Shown piece by piece: positions 11,764 to 24,265 of a DNA stretch of 46,842 bases. This stretch comes from Ectocarpus siliculosus. Lineage: Eukaryota; Sar; Phaeophyceae; Ectocarpales; Ectocarpaceae. The first letter of the stretch is position 1, and each line of letters begins with the position of its first letter. The notes under the pieces were generated by a model. That model saw only the letters and a list, made by a program, of their open reading frames with translations. It was not told where the DNA came from and made no database searches. The position numbers and the translations under genes are program-made. The stretch is taken from positions 1,721,947 through 1,768,788 of the forward strand of contig FN649742.1 of assembly GCA_000310025.1 (NCBI GenBank), given 5' to 3'.

Positions 11764-12153
11764 GTGAAAGGGTTTTTGTACATTTTTTGGTACACCCTAT
11801 TATTTTTTATTTTCAGTGTTCTTGGGAAAACACTGGCGAGGAGAGAGTCTTATGACTTATTGTCGCTGTCAGCTTTGTTCAAGAAACCAACGGAAACCAC
11901 GCGACGTGTGGATACGTTGTACGGTTTCAACAAGCGAACGACAGATCGATTTCACCGGCCCCCATTTATGTTGTGTCCACTCCTTGGTTCTCGGCTATAT
12001 CTTGAGTGAGTTTTCGACGAAGATCCATTCAAGTACAAAAAAGACGGAATCAAGATATTAACACGGTTGGCCACGCGACCAATTTTCCGTGATTGTTTGT
12101 CATTTTGCGACATTATGTTTTTTTTGCACTATCATCCAGCAAGCGCCTGATCC
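11764..12153. other. Unassigned sequence before the gap
   Basis: Short open frames exist but none is recognisable. If the chromovirus has a 3' LTR, it should lie here or within the gap. Confidence 0.4.
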
Positions 12154-12253
12154 NNNNNNNNNNNNNNNNNNNNNNNNNNNNNNNNNNNNNNNNNNNNNNN
12201 NNNNNNNNNNNNNNNNNNNNNNNNNNNNNNNNNNNNNNNNNNNNNNNNNNNNN
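12154..12253. other. Assembly gap (100 N)
   Basis: Exactly 100 N, the usual placeholder for a gap of unknown size. The sequences on either side should not be assumed to be 100 bases apart. Confidence 0.98.
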
Positions 12254-12365
12254 CTTAGCACGTCTTGTATTCGTCTTGGCACGTCTTGTGTTCGTCTAAG
12301 CGCGTCTAATATACGTCTTAGCGCGTCTAAAAAACGTCTTAGCGTGTCTTAAACACATCTCATTT
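12254..12365. repeat. Degenerate CGTCTTAG/CGTCTAA repeats at the gap edge
   Basis: Imperfect units of about 20 bases built on CGTCTTAGCGCGTCTAA are repeated about five times. The same motif in inverse orientation (TTAGACG) recurs at 13383-13470. The pair may therefore be the subterminal repeats of one TIR element (about 12254-13470) whose left end is lost in the gap. No transposase is seen between them. Confidence 0.5.
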
Positions 12366-12451
12366 CGACAGAACAAGGCCACAAGGTCCCACACAGCGGT
12401 GTTGTTGTGCTCGATGCCGACCAAAATGGTTTTGTGCCCCATTCAATGATT

Positions 12452-12512
12452 CAATGTACATAGAGCGCGCTACTGCATGTAATACATGCAGTAGCGCCCT
12501 CTATGTACATTG
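12452..12512. repeat. Near-perfect 29-bp palindrome with 3-base loop
   Basis: Arms 12452-12480 and 12484-12512 are complementary except for one mismatch, with AAT between them. A transcript would form a long hairpin. It may be a folded-back pair of transposon ends or a small-RNA-type hairpin; nothing else in the sequence decides this. Confidence 0.9.
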
Positions 12513-12925
12513 CATGTATGTATGGGCTTGGTTGGTATACCATTAGAGGGTAATCGAGTAATTTTAAGCACGTGAGACTCCTCGAGACTCTCTACCTTTG
12601 GCACTCAACAAAAACGATCCAGTTTTTTACGTTTGTTTGTATTTGCTCATTTCCATCTTGTCAGTCAACAGTGGTAAAACGTGAATTCGTTGGTTCACAA
12701 CCGTTGCAAGATATCTACAGTAACCTGAGTACCCGGGAGTGTCAGCAAGGCGCACGCACGCCATTTGCAACGCAAGCAGGAAACACATCAATCTGGTACA
12801 ATAATCTGGTGGAGACCCTTCGCTGCAAACCTCCAATTAATTGCTGCATAAACACGAAAACGAGCTCCAAGAGAACACCACACCCAATAGTAAGAGCGCG
12901 ATGTTTGGTCCAACTACCATCCCGT

Positions 12926-12964
12926 CCGTGTCCTTGGTCGGGACCGTCCCGACCAAGGACACGG
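12926..12964. repeat. Perfect 19-bp palindrome, 1-base centre
   Basis: Arms 12926-12944 and 12946-12964 are exact reverse complements around a single C. The core is GTCCTTGGTCGGGAC. GC-rich and almost loop-free, it would extrude a cruciform or form a very stable RNA hairpin. Confidence 0.9.
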
Positions 12965-13497
12965 GGGTGGGGGCCGTTCCTACGGACGCGTTGTGTGTCG
13001 TGGTAATAGGCGACACCACCGCCATCGGCGTTGTAGTCGATGCTGGTGGGGTCGAAGTCATTACAGGACTAGGGACTCGGGAGCCGTGAAGTAGTTGCGG
13101 AGTGTGTGAGGTGTGCCGGCCGCAGCGCGGGAGTTTTTCGGCGGCCAATTTTTCAAAATTTGAGTGCAAACATGCAAACATAAACATCCTTCCTTCCATT
13201 TTGGAGGAGGTATTTGGAGGAGGTAGTTCTACGGAGAACGGCGGGGAGAGAGGATTGGAGAGAGAACAGATAGATGGAGGACGGAAGGCAGAAGAGAGAG
13301 AGCTGCTCTTTGCTGCGTTTCACGTCCTGTTAAGTCGTCGTGACAGCTCCTTAACAGTCACTCAGTCGCATCCCCCACTGCGTTAGACGACTGTAAGACG
13401 TGCCTAGTCGCCATATTGGGGGTTAGACATGCCTCTCCTGTGGAAACGGACTTAGACGTTTTTTAAGACACACGTCCTGGTACGCGCCGTCACAGCA

Positions 13498-13593
13498 GAC
13501 AGACCCAATCCCCCGAACGAATTGCTGGGGGTTGTCCAGCGCAGATAGTGCTACTACACTGCTCTAGGCCAGCAGTTCGGGGGTCTGTGACGT
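13498..13593. repeat. Imperfect inverted repeat around CGTCACAG...CCCCCGAAC
   Basis: The left arm (13498-13530) and right arm (13571-13593) share CGTCACAG, AGACCC and CCCCGAAC in inverse order with small gaps, about 40 bases apart. It could be a small foldback element; support is modest. Confidence 0.4.
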
Positions 13594-13851
13594 CAAATAG
13601 ACACATGCCTAACTACTGCTGTATGTATGTATGATGCAGCAGTACATTTAATGTGTTGGATGTGGACGTGCTGCGTGTATGTATCCAAATGTATGACAGC
13701 AGGGGTCCCTGCTGTTGAGATTTTCGACGTCGTGCGGAACCCCCTTGGACAGATTGCAGATTTCAGGGATGATCCGCGTTCTATTGAACTCTCTGCCTGC
13801 TGCCCCCGTCTCTCTGTCTCTTAGCGCATCAGCAGCTTGTTAATTGGAAAT

Positions 13852-16800
13852 ATGGCCGAGGCTGAAGCTTTGTCCGCACCCTCCCCCTTCAAATCTGACA
13901 AAGGAAGGAAGAGATGGTTTCCGCTTGGTGAGAGTAATCTAGAGTAATGAGACCTTCATCACTCGCCGCATGTACATGCGCTTGCGCCGCTTTTTCGAGG
14001 CACACGCGATGCTCGGTACGTTAGCTACTGCTGTACGTATCCGCGTGTGGGTACTGACATCGTGGCTGTAAGCTGTACATGCTGCATGAGAGCGTAGGAT
14101 GATGTATAGAGTAGTGCCTGCACTTGGGTTAAAACCCATTGTTTTGCATTGGAACAACGAGTTGCTCCGCCTGCCGCTGTAGTCTACCTAGTCTGGTTAG
14201 ATGATTCGAATGGCCAAACAGGCCAGTGCTGTGCAGCGTCCAAGCGAAACTTGATTCCGTGCTGTGGAGTGTTCAAGCGACTTGGTTCCAACTGCTTTGT
14301 CAGTCCTGCATATTGGGACCTTTACATAGCAGTGTGTGTTCATGTGTGTATCGTGCTTTATTCTATTCGGACAAAGTGAACTTCTGTACATAGCTATCCT
14401 TCCCATGAGGTACTGCTCTTGTAGGTGACATTCACGTCGTTGATCCCTCCGCTCGGATTGTCAGAGTCCAACCCTGATGTGATGAACAAGTACATCGCCA
14501 AGATGGGGTGGCCAGCGGGAGCGTACAGGTCAGTCGGTGTCGGAATTGTTCAGAGCAACCATCATTTCCGATGTGTTCTGTCGAGCAATCAACTACAGCA
14601 GCATGAACCACGTGACGTAACTCTCCCCCTCCCTCAAGATTCCACGCTGGCTCTATGAAATTTCAGCGCTGGCTTGCGCTGGCCGCCGGAGCCAACGAAG
14701 GCTTTGTTTAATGTACATAGTATTAGAACAACGACATGGAAAAACTCCTGTACCACCTCCCTCCTGTACGAGTCCGACTGATACGTCTATATAGATTGGC
14801 GCCAGAATAGATGGGACGAACACCAGCTGGAAGTACGTACCCTAATACGGCGCCATTACGTTGCAGCAGCGATGCTTGTTGCGAATTGTAGCTAGGTGCA
14901 CCAGGCACACGCGTGCAACGGGCACGGTGAGGAGGTGCTTGTGCGCGAGGAGGCGGCCGGTTGTTCTGTTTTCCGTTGACGCCAAGCACTGACGAAGAAC
15001 CTATAGACAAGTCTTACCGCCATGCAAATAGCATGCGGAGATGCGGACGCCAATACGCCGGAGAGAGGTACGAAATTCTGCACGTACCCACGTACCCACC
15101 GCAGGGAATCAGCAGCAGCGTGGAGCAGTGGAGATAGGATCGTGACATCGTGACAGATAGATGCGGTAGGCTCACCACTTACCCGCCACACTCAATCGTC
15201 TCAACCTTGCAAATTTCTCACGGAGTGCAGCAAGCAGTCTACATGCACCATTAGTTTACCGGCCAGCAACAGAAAAATCCATTGCCATCACGCGAGAGAG
15301 TCAGCAGCGACAATAATGGCTCCTCGAAGGTTTCTCTCGATCCGTGTCCAAGGACGCGAGCGATCGTCAGATCGTGTGCTTGGTGTTTGTAACTTGAGTG
15401 TGTGATGCTACTCATGTTGATATTTTTTTGCAGTCAGTTGGGACGGATGCGTAGCCTTAAACAACACCCCAGGCTACACATGGCGCACGGATGGCCTTAT
15501 CCACCGCGCGCAGGTCGTATAGGCTCGGCACCTACTGTTTTTGATAGCTGGCCCTGCCTGTGTGTGAAGATTGCCTCCGTGTCTCCTGCGAGATTGAACC
15601 GCGTGGTGTGCGTGCCATCTCCGATTTTGTGTTCCTCCATTACCTTGACAACTCCCGGGGGTGGGCCGAGGTGTCTCCTACCAGTTTTGGGCACAAATGC
15701 CTGTGTAGCACTTCCAGTTGTCGGAGCACAATCAAAGCGGTGTGACGAAGAGCGCCCTATTTTTCTTCTTCCTCAGAAGTTAACAGGTCGTTATTGTGTG
15801 ACCTATAGGTCTTGGTTGAGTCGAAAAGGAGGGTTCCTTAGGGGCCCCAGTAATCAAGCTTGGGGCCCCTGCATCGTGTTGCAACAGGTCCATATTTTGA
15901 TATTTTGAGCTTTTTTTTCCCTCCTGGGATGACGGGAAAAGAGGTCGCGCTTCACGCTCCGCGGCTCATGACAACCATTTACTGCCTCGTTACAATATGT
16001 TGCTCCTAGACTGTCAACGATATTCCCTCGGGCGTTCAGAATCCCCGACACCTCATTTTATTCGGCACGCAAGCAATAGGAGTTCCGGGTAGTAGCAGCC
16101 TAGAGCGAAACTCTGACGTGGCGTAGTGCAGACAAACTTATCTCATCTGCAGCGCAGCCCATGTTGACAAGTGCCGAGGTAACCGTCCGCAGCAATTTTC
16201 GGCATCCGGGCCGATTTCGGATCCGGCCTGTAAAATGGTTTCCATACAGGCGTTTGCATCAGCTGCTGTTCCCCCTCCCCCCCGTAGCATGCGACACCGG
16301 CTTCGGTCTGTCCCCTACCTTTGAAGTAGATTCCAAAATCCAGTTCTCAGACTTGCCCCCACACCACTTTTGGACAACACGTTCGCAGTTTTACAGATGT
16401 GTATAGCACGGAGGACTGGGCGCTTGCGATGGTGCCGCAGCCGGTCCTGGGCGTGGTGATGCTGTTTCCGATCAAAGAGTCTACCGAGAAGCACCGTGAG
16501 GAGGAGGCGGCGCGGGTCCGGGAATCAACAGAGTCGCTCAACCCCAAGCTGTACTTCATGTGAGAGATCGTGCTGCCTTCCTCATCAACCAAGAAGCATG
16601 CTGAAATGCACGATTGTTTTGTTTTGTGGTGCATCCGCCGGTCGCCCCGGGTGGTCTAGGGAGTAACCTCGAACACTCTCTAGACGCTATATTTTGGGAG
16701 CTCAAACCCTGGCGATGTTTTGCGTTGGTGGAAAGGGCTTGTTCGCGAATTTGCTTGGGGAAGGACAGTTGATACGTCACCTTAAAGTCTAAGACATGCA

Positions 16801-19800
16801 CCGCAGAGAAATTGTTCTGTATGACCCCGGATCCGAGCTTTTCAGTAAAAGAAGAGCGTAGGGTATTTAATGATGTGCATACGAGCGACAGTTTGTGAGC
16901 TGGATGGCGACGAAGACATCTACGAGCAGAAAAGAGAGTTCCTGCATCGCGCCCCCTCGCTCTCGCGTTGCATTCGTGCGCATAGGCCGAACTTTATCCT
17001 GCCTAGATTGGTGTTTGGCTTTGTTGCCCCGCTGCTGTCTTGCGTGTTTTCTCGTACTCGTCGCCATCAGCACACCGTAATTGCACTCACTCTCCGTAAT
17101 TTCCCATGGATCGCGACACGGCCGTGTGTGTTTATTTTTGTTGCACACACTCGCTCGGTCGTTCGTACATGCGGAGAATTGGAGCTAGTAGACGGGTTCT
17201 GGTACTGCTGCTGTGCACGGTGTGCCGTCAAGGCTAGTCGGGGGCAGACACTGAGGGCGATATAACGCGCTACATAGTGCTTTTCGGCGGATGCTCCGCG
17301 CTGACACATTGTCGCCGCTTGTCGAATGCGTGTTAGCCGCGCCGCGTTATGCTAAGCCTTGCGGCTAGCTCTCAGCTGTCTCTCAAGCGCATTGATGGCC
17401 TCTGAACTTTTTGGCCTGTCATTTTCGTTAATTCGTGTTTCTTGTCCTGGTCTGTTATGAGTTGTCCCCACATCGCTGGCCTCCTCCCCGCTTGGATGGT
17501 ATCTGCATGTTCTTCGTTCCAGGAAGCAAACGGTTGGCAATGCCTGCGGGACTGTCGGGTTACTGCACTGCGCGCTGAACGCCTCCATTTCCAAGGGAAT
17601 CACGCTTGGTAAGCCCAAGTCACATTTTCAAGTTATGGTGCATGTATTGCCCAGGACAGACCAGTATGGTGAGATCGTGGACCGCATCGTCGTGGCTACC
17701 CACAGCGTTGTTGATTGTTTGCCAGCAGGTACAGTACCCTGATGAGGAGAATCGATTTTAACAATATACAAGAAAAGCTTTCCTCGGAAGTACATTTACA
17801 CCGCCTTCGGTTAGAAATTTACAACGAATGGAATTTCGCGCAGAACATGTTCTCTCTCAACTGTTGCCGCAAGATGAAAGTGCTGATACCACCAGCACGT
17901 GTCTGTCTGTCTCTCTCTTTCGCTTTCGCTCTCTCTATCTCCGTGCTCCGCTCTCCGTGCTCCCTCTCTCCTTTGAATTAAATGTATGTTCTCGTGACGC
18001 CCTGGCAGACAAGGAGTGTTTCTTGCACCGGTTTTGGGAGAAGACTAGACAGCTTACGCCGGCGCAAATCGCACAGGCTCTGCATGACGTGAGTGCAAGA
18101 ATAGACGTCGGACGCGACAGCCGGAATGTCCCCAAAGTTCAATACGATCTTGTCGAGTTGTAGGTTGGAAGGGTTATCTTGCGACCTGAACAGTCCGCCC
18201 AGTATTTCCTTGGAATGTCAATACATTCTCGAAATGAACACGTTTTTGACCAAAGCATCTCGTTTCGTCGATTGAACTCTCACGCTTTAGCCTTCTTCTT
18301 CGAGCTTTTTTCGTAGTGGGTCGACTCTGTTCTTGCTCCCATCCGCCGGAGTCGAGATGCGTCATGCTGCGTGTACGCGCCCGTGCGTTGATCTTGTCTT
18401 GTGTTGTCACTGGTTGGTATCGTCCGCCCTTGTTTGTGAGTGCTTTCTGGTACTACCTTGGACGTCGAGTCGGGACTGACGGGATGAACGTCTGTTGCCT
18501 TAGCCGCACGAGAGTCGACTATACTTTCCTCTTGCCAAAGCGTGCGAATAGGTTTCCCATCTCTCGTGAGGTGTCACTTGTTATATGTTCTCGATCGTTT
18601 TGTTACACGGTCGTTTGATATTTTTCGCCTCCCTGTGATAATGAATGTTGTGCAAATCTCCTCTTCAGCCACCCAGGAAACCCCTGCCTAGAAGTTGTTT
18701 TTGTCCAAAGTGTAAAATCAGCAAGAGTCTATTTCGCGAAAAACTTCCGCGGAAATCCGCAAGTGTACAATGTTAGTAGCCCTTGTCATAAACTACAGAT
18801 GTGTGGTCCTCCTTTTTCTGAACGAGCGGCCTTCTTTCTCGAGTTTGGTGAGCTACAAGCAGGCTACTGCTGTGGAGATCCGATTTGCAAACGCTCCAAG
18901 CACCTTTGCTTATGGCTAGACCAACACACACATGACCCCAGGCCTTCAAGTCGAATACGGCTCCGAGTGGTATGTGAGGGAAGAGCTCCGCTGAAGTCGA
19001 CGGTCACATGCACTCACATAGGCTCTGATTTGCGTTCACTGTTGTGTGGTTGCAGCGACCGAAAATCGGGGCATCACGGCAGAATCCGAACAACTGCTTG
19101 TAGTTCACCGAACGCGATGAAAAACGGCTCGTTTCGAATTTCGAAAAGCGAAATTCGTGGACCAAATCTGTAAAGTATTGCGAGGGCTACAATATTCTAG
19201 CTTTTATCATGGTACACTCGCGGATTTCCAGGAACGCTTTTTCGCGATCGTAGATTCATTCTGACGTTAGACTATGGGAAACCAAGTTAAACAGGCATTT
19301 CCTGGGTCGCTGAACAGGAGATCTGTGCAACTCCCGGCCCCCTAACATGTATAACTTGTGGAGTATGTTGTCCATCGGCTCCCCCTACATTTTTTGTTTT
19401 TCCTCGCCCCCGACATCTCATGCGGGGAATATATATCTTTGCGTCCTCGAAAGGAGGATGAACTGGAGGAGGTTCATGAAGAAGCCGCTCAAGAAGGACA
19501 GAGTGATCAGATCGCCCGCGAGGAGAAAATCAACACACATTTCGTGTGCCTCACGTGAGTCAGCTAAATATGTGTTCCGTGGGCACTGGCATGGGCAGAG
19601 GGGCTGGTCTCTCTCGAGAGGTGCGCTCGTGTCCTTCTTGTTCGTCGTGAAAATGCGTGGTGGAGTGTGTGCCCCTACGGCCAAGCAATCGACCATTTCG
19701 TGTCGATTGGCGTCGTTGTGCATATAGAACTCCACGTCCGAGAAGAAATAGGCTCAGAGAGGCTGACCCTGTTGTGTTGGAAGTAGTGCGTATCACACAG

Positions 19801-20743
19801 GTTCTTTGCTGGCCGCTATTTCGCCGGAGTTTCGTAGACTTGGGATGTTGTGGGGAGAAGTATCACGCATTGAAGTTCGAAAATATGTAGTGATAATCGT
19901 AAACCGGTAGGATGGTTTTAGCAGACATGCGTGCCAAGACAAGAAAACCACCGACTAGATTTGCAACGCTCCACCACAGCGCGCAGAAAACGCCAGGAAG
20001 GCTAGCGTGGCGTCATCCCCAGCCCCCGCCCCCGACCTTTCCAAACGTTTTAATCAAGAAGCCCGCCGCCAATGTTTGCCGCGATTTTCCAGTGAAATGG
20101 ACGGTACCCTTTACGAGCTTGACGGGCGCAAGGAAGGCCCAGTCCCGCACGGATCCACGTCTCCAGCCACGCTGTTGCAAGACGCGTGCGCGGTGGTGAA
20201 GCAGTTTATGGATAGGGACCCGGGCGAGCTAAGGCAAGCTCCTCGACGAGGGTGGTTTGAGAGGTTGTGGCACACAACAATGCAACATACCATGTCTTTG
20301 GCCCACCCCCGTGGTCGAGCCATGGGTCTGTGCCTTCTACACGCACACGGCACGGCATCATGGGGAGGTTTGGACCGGTCACCTTCGTGTAGCTGGAGCC
20401 GCGTTCTGGCGAACGATGTATCTGACATGTTTTTTGGGTTGTCGTTTGACTGGTGGCGTAGAATAACATGGTGTTTGAGGTTCTGCTCGAAGGTCGTGCA
20501 GAGGCAGGAAGCGTCTCACCGTTCACCACCCACTCCCTACCCTCTCCACAGGATCAAGTGTTCCGCCTAACAACATCTGGTCGCTTCCCCACTGACTGCA
20601 CAGAGTCCGTCAGCCGCTGCTCCACAGGAACAACGCAACGCATGATGATGTTCCTCTCTCACGGGCGTTGCTGCCTGCTCCTCTCACACACGTGCAGGTT
20701 CACCATCGTGGCTCTGGCGCCGACTGCGACCGACGACGCATGA
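13852..20743 (+). CDS. Ubiquitin carboxyl-terminal hydrolase, UCHL3-type (8 exons, 254 aa)
   Basis: This is a UCH-family (peptidase C12) cysteine protease that releases small adducts from the ubiquitin C-terminus. Exons are 13852-13927, 14465-14528, 16389-16559, 17523-17608, 18009-18088, 19454-19554, 20093-20233 and 20698-20743; every junction is in phase. The start is the ATG of MAEAEALS, and RWFPLESNPDVM follows across exons 1-2 as in the family. The oxyanion Gln is Q106, the catalytic Cys is C112 ([10 protein letters not shown], codon 17545-17547), the His is H188 (HFVCL) and the Asp is D203 (LYELDGRK). The His-to-Asp spacing of 15 residues is the family value. The C-terminus ELRF...VAL matches the UCHL3 tail, and length is close to the usual ~230 aa. 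No lesions are seen, so it looks functional. Introns 1-6 use GT-AG; intron 7 appears to be GC-AG. UCHL3 rather than UCHL1 is inferred from general similarity. Confidence 0.93.
14529..16388 (+). other. Intron 2 of the UCHL gene
   Basis: At 1860 bases this is the largest intron of the gene. It holds no recognisable gene or transposon. A strong small inverted repeat lies at 15840-15870. Confidence 0.7.
15840..15870. repeat. Short GC palindrome pair in a UCHL intron
   Basis: AGGGGCCCCA at 15840-15849 and TGGGGCCCCT at 15861-15870 are exact reverse complements 11 bases apart, and each also contains the palindrome GGGGCCCC. Confidence 0.8.
20234..20697 (+). other. Intron 7 of the UCHL gene, apparent GC-AG intron
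   Basis: The exon ends CTAAG and the intron begins GCAAGC, close to the consensus of rare GC-AG introns. The acceptor is CGTGCAG before 20698. This pairing restores the family's conserved ELRF junction. An in-phase GT donor 18 bases downstream (CGAGG before GTGGTT) is possible but would add six residues absent from the family. Confidence 0.7.
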
Positions 20744-22263
20744 GCTAAGAGTGGTGGTGTGATGTGGAAGTATACGCAACTCGCTCTCGACTTGAGCAGT
20801 GCGGTGTAGGCCGGAAGAAGCGAGGACGCGCTAAGCGAGTGACACTGCGAGTAGCTCCCTTCATAGATGTTTTAAGTACCAGGGAAAGTTGTCTCTGGGC
20901 GGGAGGAGTGCGGCATTGTGTACAGCAGATGGTAGAAAGAACGGCTAGTGTTAAGCTTGGCTCAAGCTAGCTGGCGAGTAGCTGGAACGAGGGGTGGATC
21001 CCTTGTCGTACAACGACTCTCGAGCCGCAAGAACGAACTTAGAGGGAGGGTGCACACGCCTTGGTTCTGAACAATGCATGGTCTCGTGCATGTGCGCGCA
21101 GTTGCTCTTCGAAACGGGTGGGTCGATTGCAAACCACGAGTTAATCCTGAATAAGTAAACCTAACTTTCCCTCGACACCGATCGGTGTTGAAACTCCTGA
21201 CCGACCGCGAAATGGCACCTGTTGCGCTTTTTCGTATGCCAACACTTTCGTTTTGAACATGCAAGCGTGTAAGAGCAGCTCCCTGTTCTCCTCACCACGG
21301 CAACTAGGCTTGCAATATGGTATCGTCCTGCGACGCACGGATGATTCATTGATCTGTGTGCACTGCACCGAATCCCTCCACTGGCTTCTTGTAGCTGAAA
21401 TGTCCCCTTGGCGCGACCAGTATCGAGCATATAGCGGTGACCGCCATGAGGCTAACTGGGCAACCACATGTTTGAAAAATGTATACCGTGCTGGGCGAGG
21501 GAACCCCTGCCTGCATCAACATTCCCCACCACTTGCGACTAATTGTATGCAAATCGCATCCATTCCTGGTGCTGATGTTTCAAAATGTTGGGCCGAGTGC
21601 CCGCCCTCTGGAAAGGAAAATATAGCACGCCAGGAATATTCTGATTTGCGCACCGTCGGACACCACCGAAAGTTATTCCCGCAACAACCCCACTAGCGGT
21701 GACCCAGCGGCTAGGCACAACATGTTCCAAAAATGCATGCCGTGCTGGACCAGGGCACCGCTGCTTACATCAATACTCCGTACCAGTTGTGACTGACCGT
21801 GTATGCAAATCCCATCCCTCATATTTTCAAAATCTTGGGTCACGCGTGCCCTAGAACGAAAATAAACGCTAGTCGGCCACCACCGAAGTCTTACCAAAAC
21901 AACACAACATCAGCAACCTTCGCTATTTTTCTGTTCTTTTGTCTCCGGCCCATTCTGCTCGGGAAGGCGGCCTGTTGCACTCTGAAAAATCCACCGAACG
22001 AGAGCTAACACATTACACCTTTGTCCCACGGCCACGAAAACCAAACTCAGGGTTACGGCACAAGTAGATCGTTGACCGTAAACCTGGTTCTCGCCACGAA
22101 AGCAACTCCCGAATCCGGTCAATGCAACAGAACATCCAGCTCCTGGTGAGCCTTGCCTTTCGTGATAGGGCGCTGCGGCAACGAGAAGACTCTACGTTAC
22201 AGCAGCCTAGATGGTTGGAGCACTGAAAAAGAGTACCACGGTACAGATTATCAAAGATTCGGT
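20744..22263. other. Convergent intergenic region with a 262-bp direct duplication
   Basis: It lies between the 3' ends of the UCHL gene (plus) and the zinc-finger gene (minus). A diverged direct repeat begins at 21434 (GCGGTGACCGCC) and again at 21696 (GCGGTGACCCAG), continuing to about 21910. No gene was recognised. Confidence 0.6.
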
Positions 22264-24096
22264 TCATGGAGAAGCAGCTCCGGCAGCAGACGGGGGTTTG
22301 CCATCTGCTGCTCCTGAAGCAGACGGGGGTTGGTCATCAGCTGCTCCTGAAGCAGACGGGGGTTTGCCATCAGCTGCTCCTGAAGCCGACGGGGGTTTGC
22401 CATCAGCTGCTCCTGAAGCCGACGGGGGTTTGCCATCAGCTGCTCCTGAAGCCGACGGGGGTTTGCCATCAGCTTCTCCTGAAGCAGTCGGGGGGCTCCC
22501 ACCAGCTGGACCGGCAGCAGTCGAGGGGCTCTGTTCGTCCAACCAGCACATATCGCACCAGGCGGTCACCGCGTCGTCGGCTGTCTCGTTCAAGGCGTCT
22601 AAGCCTGACCAAAACGTCAGGAAATCGTCATTGAGAGCTTCTATGGAGCCGTGGTCTTCGAACACTAGGGCAGCCTCACGACCCTTCCCGCCGCTAGAGT
22701 CGTCGATCCCATTGCTGTCGCCATCATTAGCGAGAGCGGGGGCTGCAACGGGATGAAGGAGCCGCCCGTTCACAACGTAGTCCAAGTGACCATCGTGGTG
22801 TACGACCTGCGCAGAAGGAGACAAGGGCAGACACTTCAAACCGTTTCCCTCAAGTCTTCTCATGGGCTAGGGTAACTTGTCAACTTTGTTTTGTACGAAC
22901 AAACACGACACAAGTGAATAACTATGAGTAGTGAAAAAGCTCGCTCGAAGAAGGCAACAGACGGAATGAAAAAAGACGGTGCGATAGTGGTGGGGCTGCT
23001 GGTGTTGCTACTGCTGCCGCTGCACACACCTCATGACCGCAATGCGGCCCGTGGTTGTTGCCCTCACAACGACCTCGTGTTTGGTCAAGTCGCGCGCCGT
23101 CCCAATGAACGAGAGCGTTCGTCGGCTTGCCGGGACCATTCGTTTCCTTCTTCGAAGAATCATCGCATCCACAGCTAGAGGCACCCCCTCCGCCACCCTC
23201 CTTGACAATGCTCACCCAGTCTCCGCCAGTTCTCTGTCCAAAGACGACAAGGGTGGAGGGGGGGTCGTGCCATGTGATGTGAACAGAGCCAAAAGCGCGC
23301 ACGGGACAAGCAAAAGGGCATCGTGGCGGGGCGCGCACTACCAACCGGGACATGGCTGCGAACATCTCTCACCCGGTACAAACACACTACAGCAGTTTCA
23401 CGGCGCCCTTTTCACAGTGCGCGCGATTACTCAACAGGCCAAACGCCACACAAACCACGCTCCGGCTCAGTGGGTTCTATCGTGTTTTCTGCAGCTGGGC
23501 GTTTGGCGTCCTCATGAAACAAGATGGTTCACGATGCTCCCAAGGCAACCTTGTCTTCCAGGTCTACGAGAACACGAATATTCGCGAATACACGCCGCAG
23601 CGTGTAAAGTATCTTGGAACGGGATAGCGTCGCACCTCTTTCCCAGCGTAACACTCTAGTTGCCCGCCTTCCCCCAAGAAATCGACATGGTTCTCGTGAC
23701 GCACTGCGCGGTGCCCGCAGGCCGCACCGTGAACGTGTACCTTGGCCCCGACCAGGCCATCCTTTCTCGCCTGCCCATGCGGCCGCTCAGCGCTATGCTG
23801 CTTGATTGAACCGTCGGCAGCAGACCCTCCAGGCCCGTTGATGACGCTGGCGCTGCCGTGGACATCTAATCCTTCGGTTGAGGCGGCGATGGGGCTGCAG
23901 TGCTTGTGAGCATCACACCGCACGCGTTTGCGGCGGTAGCGCCGGTGCGGTACTGCTACGGGCTTTGCGAGTAGAGAACCCAGCGGCACCGAAGCTGATT
24001 GCGGCAGCGGCGGCAGCGGAGGTAACGAAGAGTTGCCAACAAGGCCTTGGATTTCGGTGTTCGTCAGCTTCTGCGGCGGCTGCGGCGGCGGCGGCG

Positions 24097-24170
<74 letters not shown>

Positions 24171-24230
24171 GGTGGCGGTGGCGGCAACTGCTGCTGCGGG
24201 TGCGGTTGCTCCTGGTGCTGTTTCTGCGGT

Positions 24231-24265
<35 letters not shown>

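Noticed and set aside
6950-12060. Weak similarity between 6957-6980 (TACAAAAGTAGGACCAAGAT) and 12034-12056 as an LTR pair
   Set aside because: Similarity is too short and interrupted to define LTRs.
12841-13089. Plus-strand frame with SLVGTVPTKD, also readable on the minus strand
   Set aside because: The shared peptide on both strands comes from the perfect palindrome at 12926-12964, not from coding constraint.
22211-22756. Plus-strand repeat frame (AAPEADGGLPS units)
   Set aside because: It is the antisense reading of the 33-bp repeat in the last exon of the zinc-finger gene, whose minus-strand frame has splice signals and a His/Cys motif.
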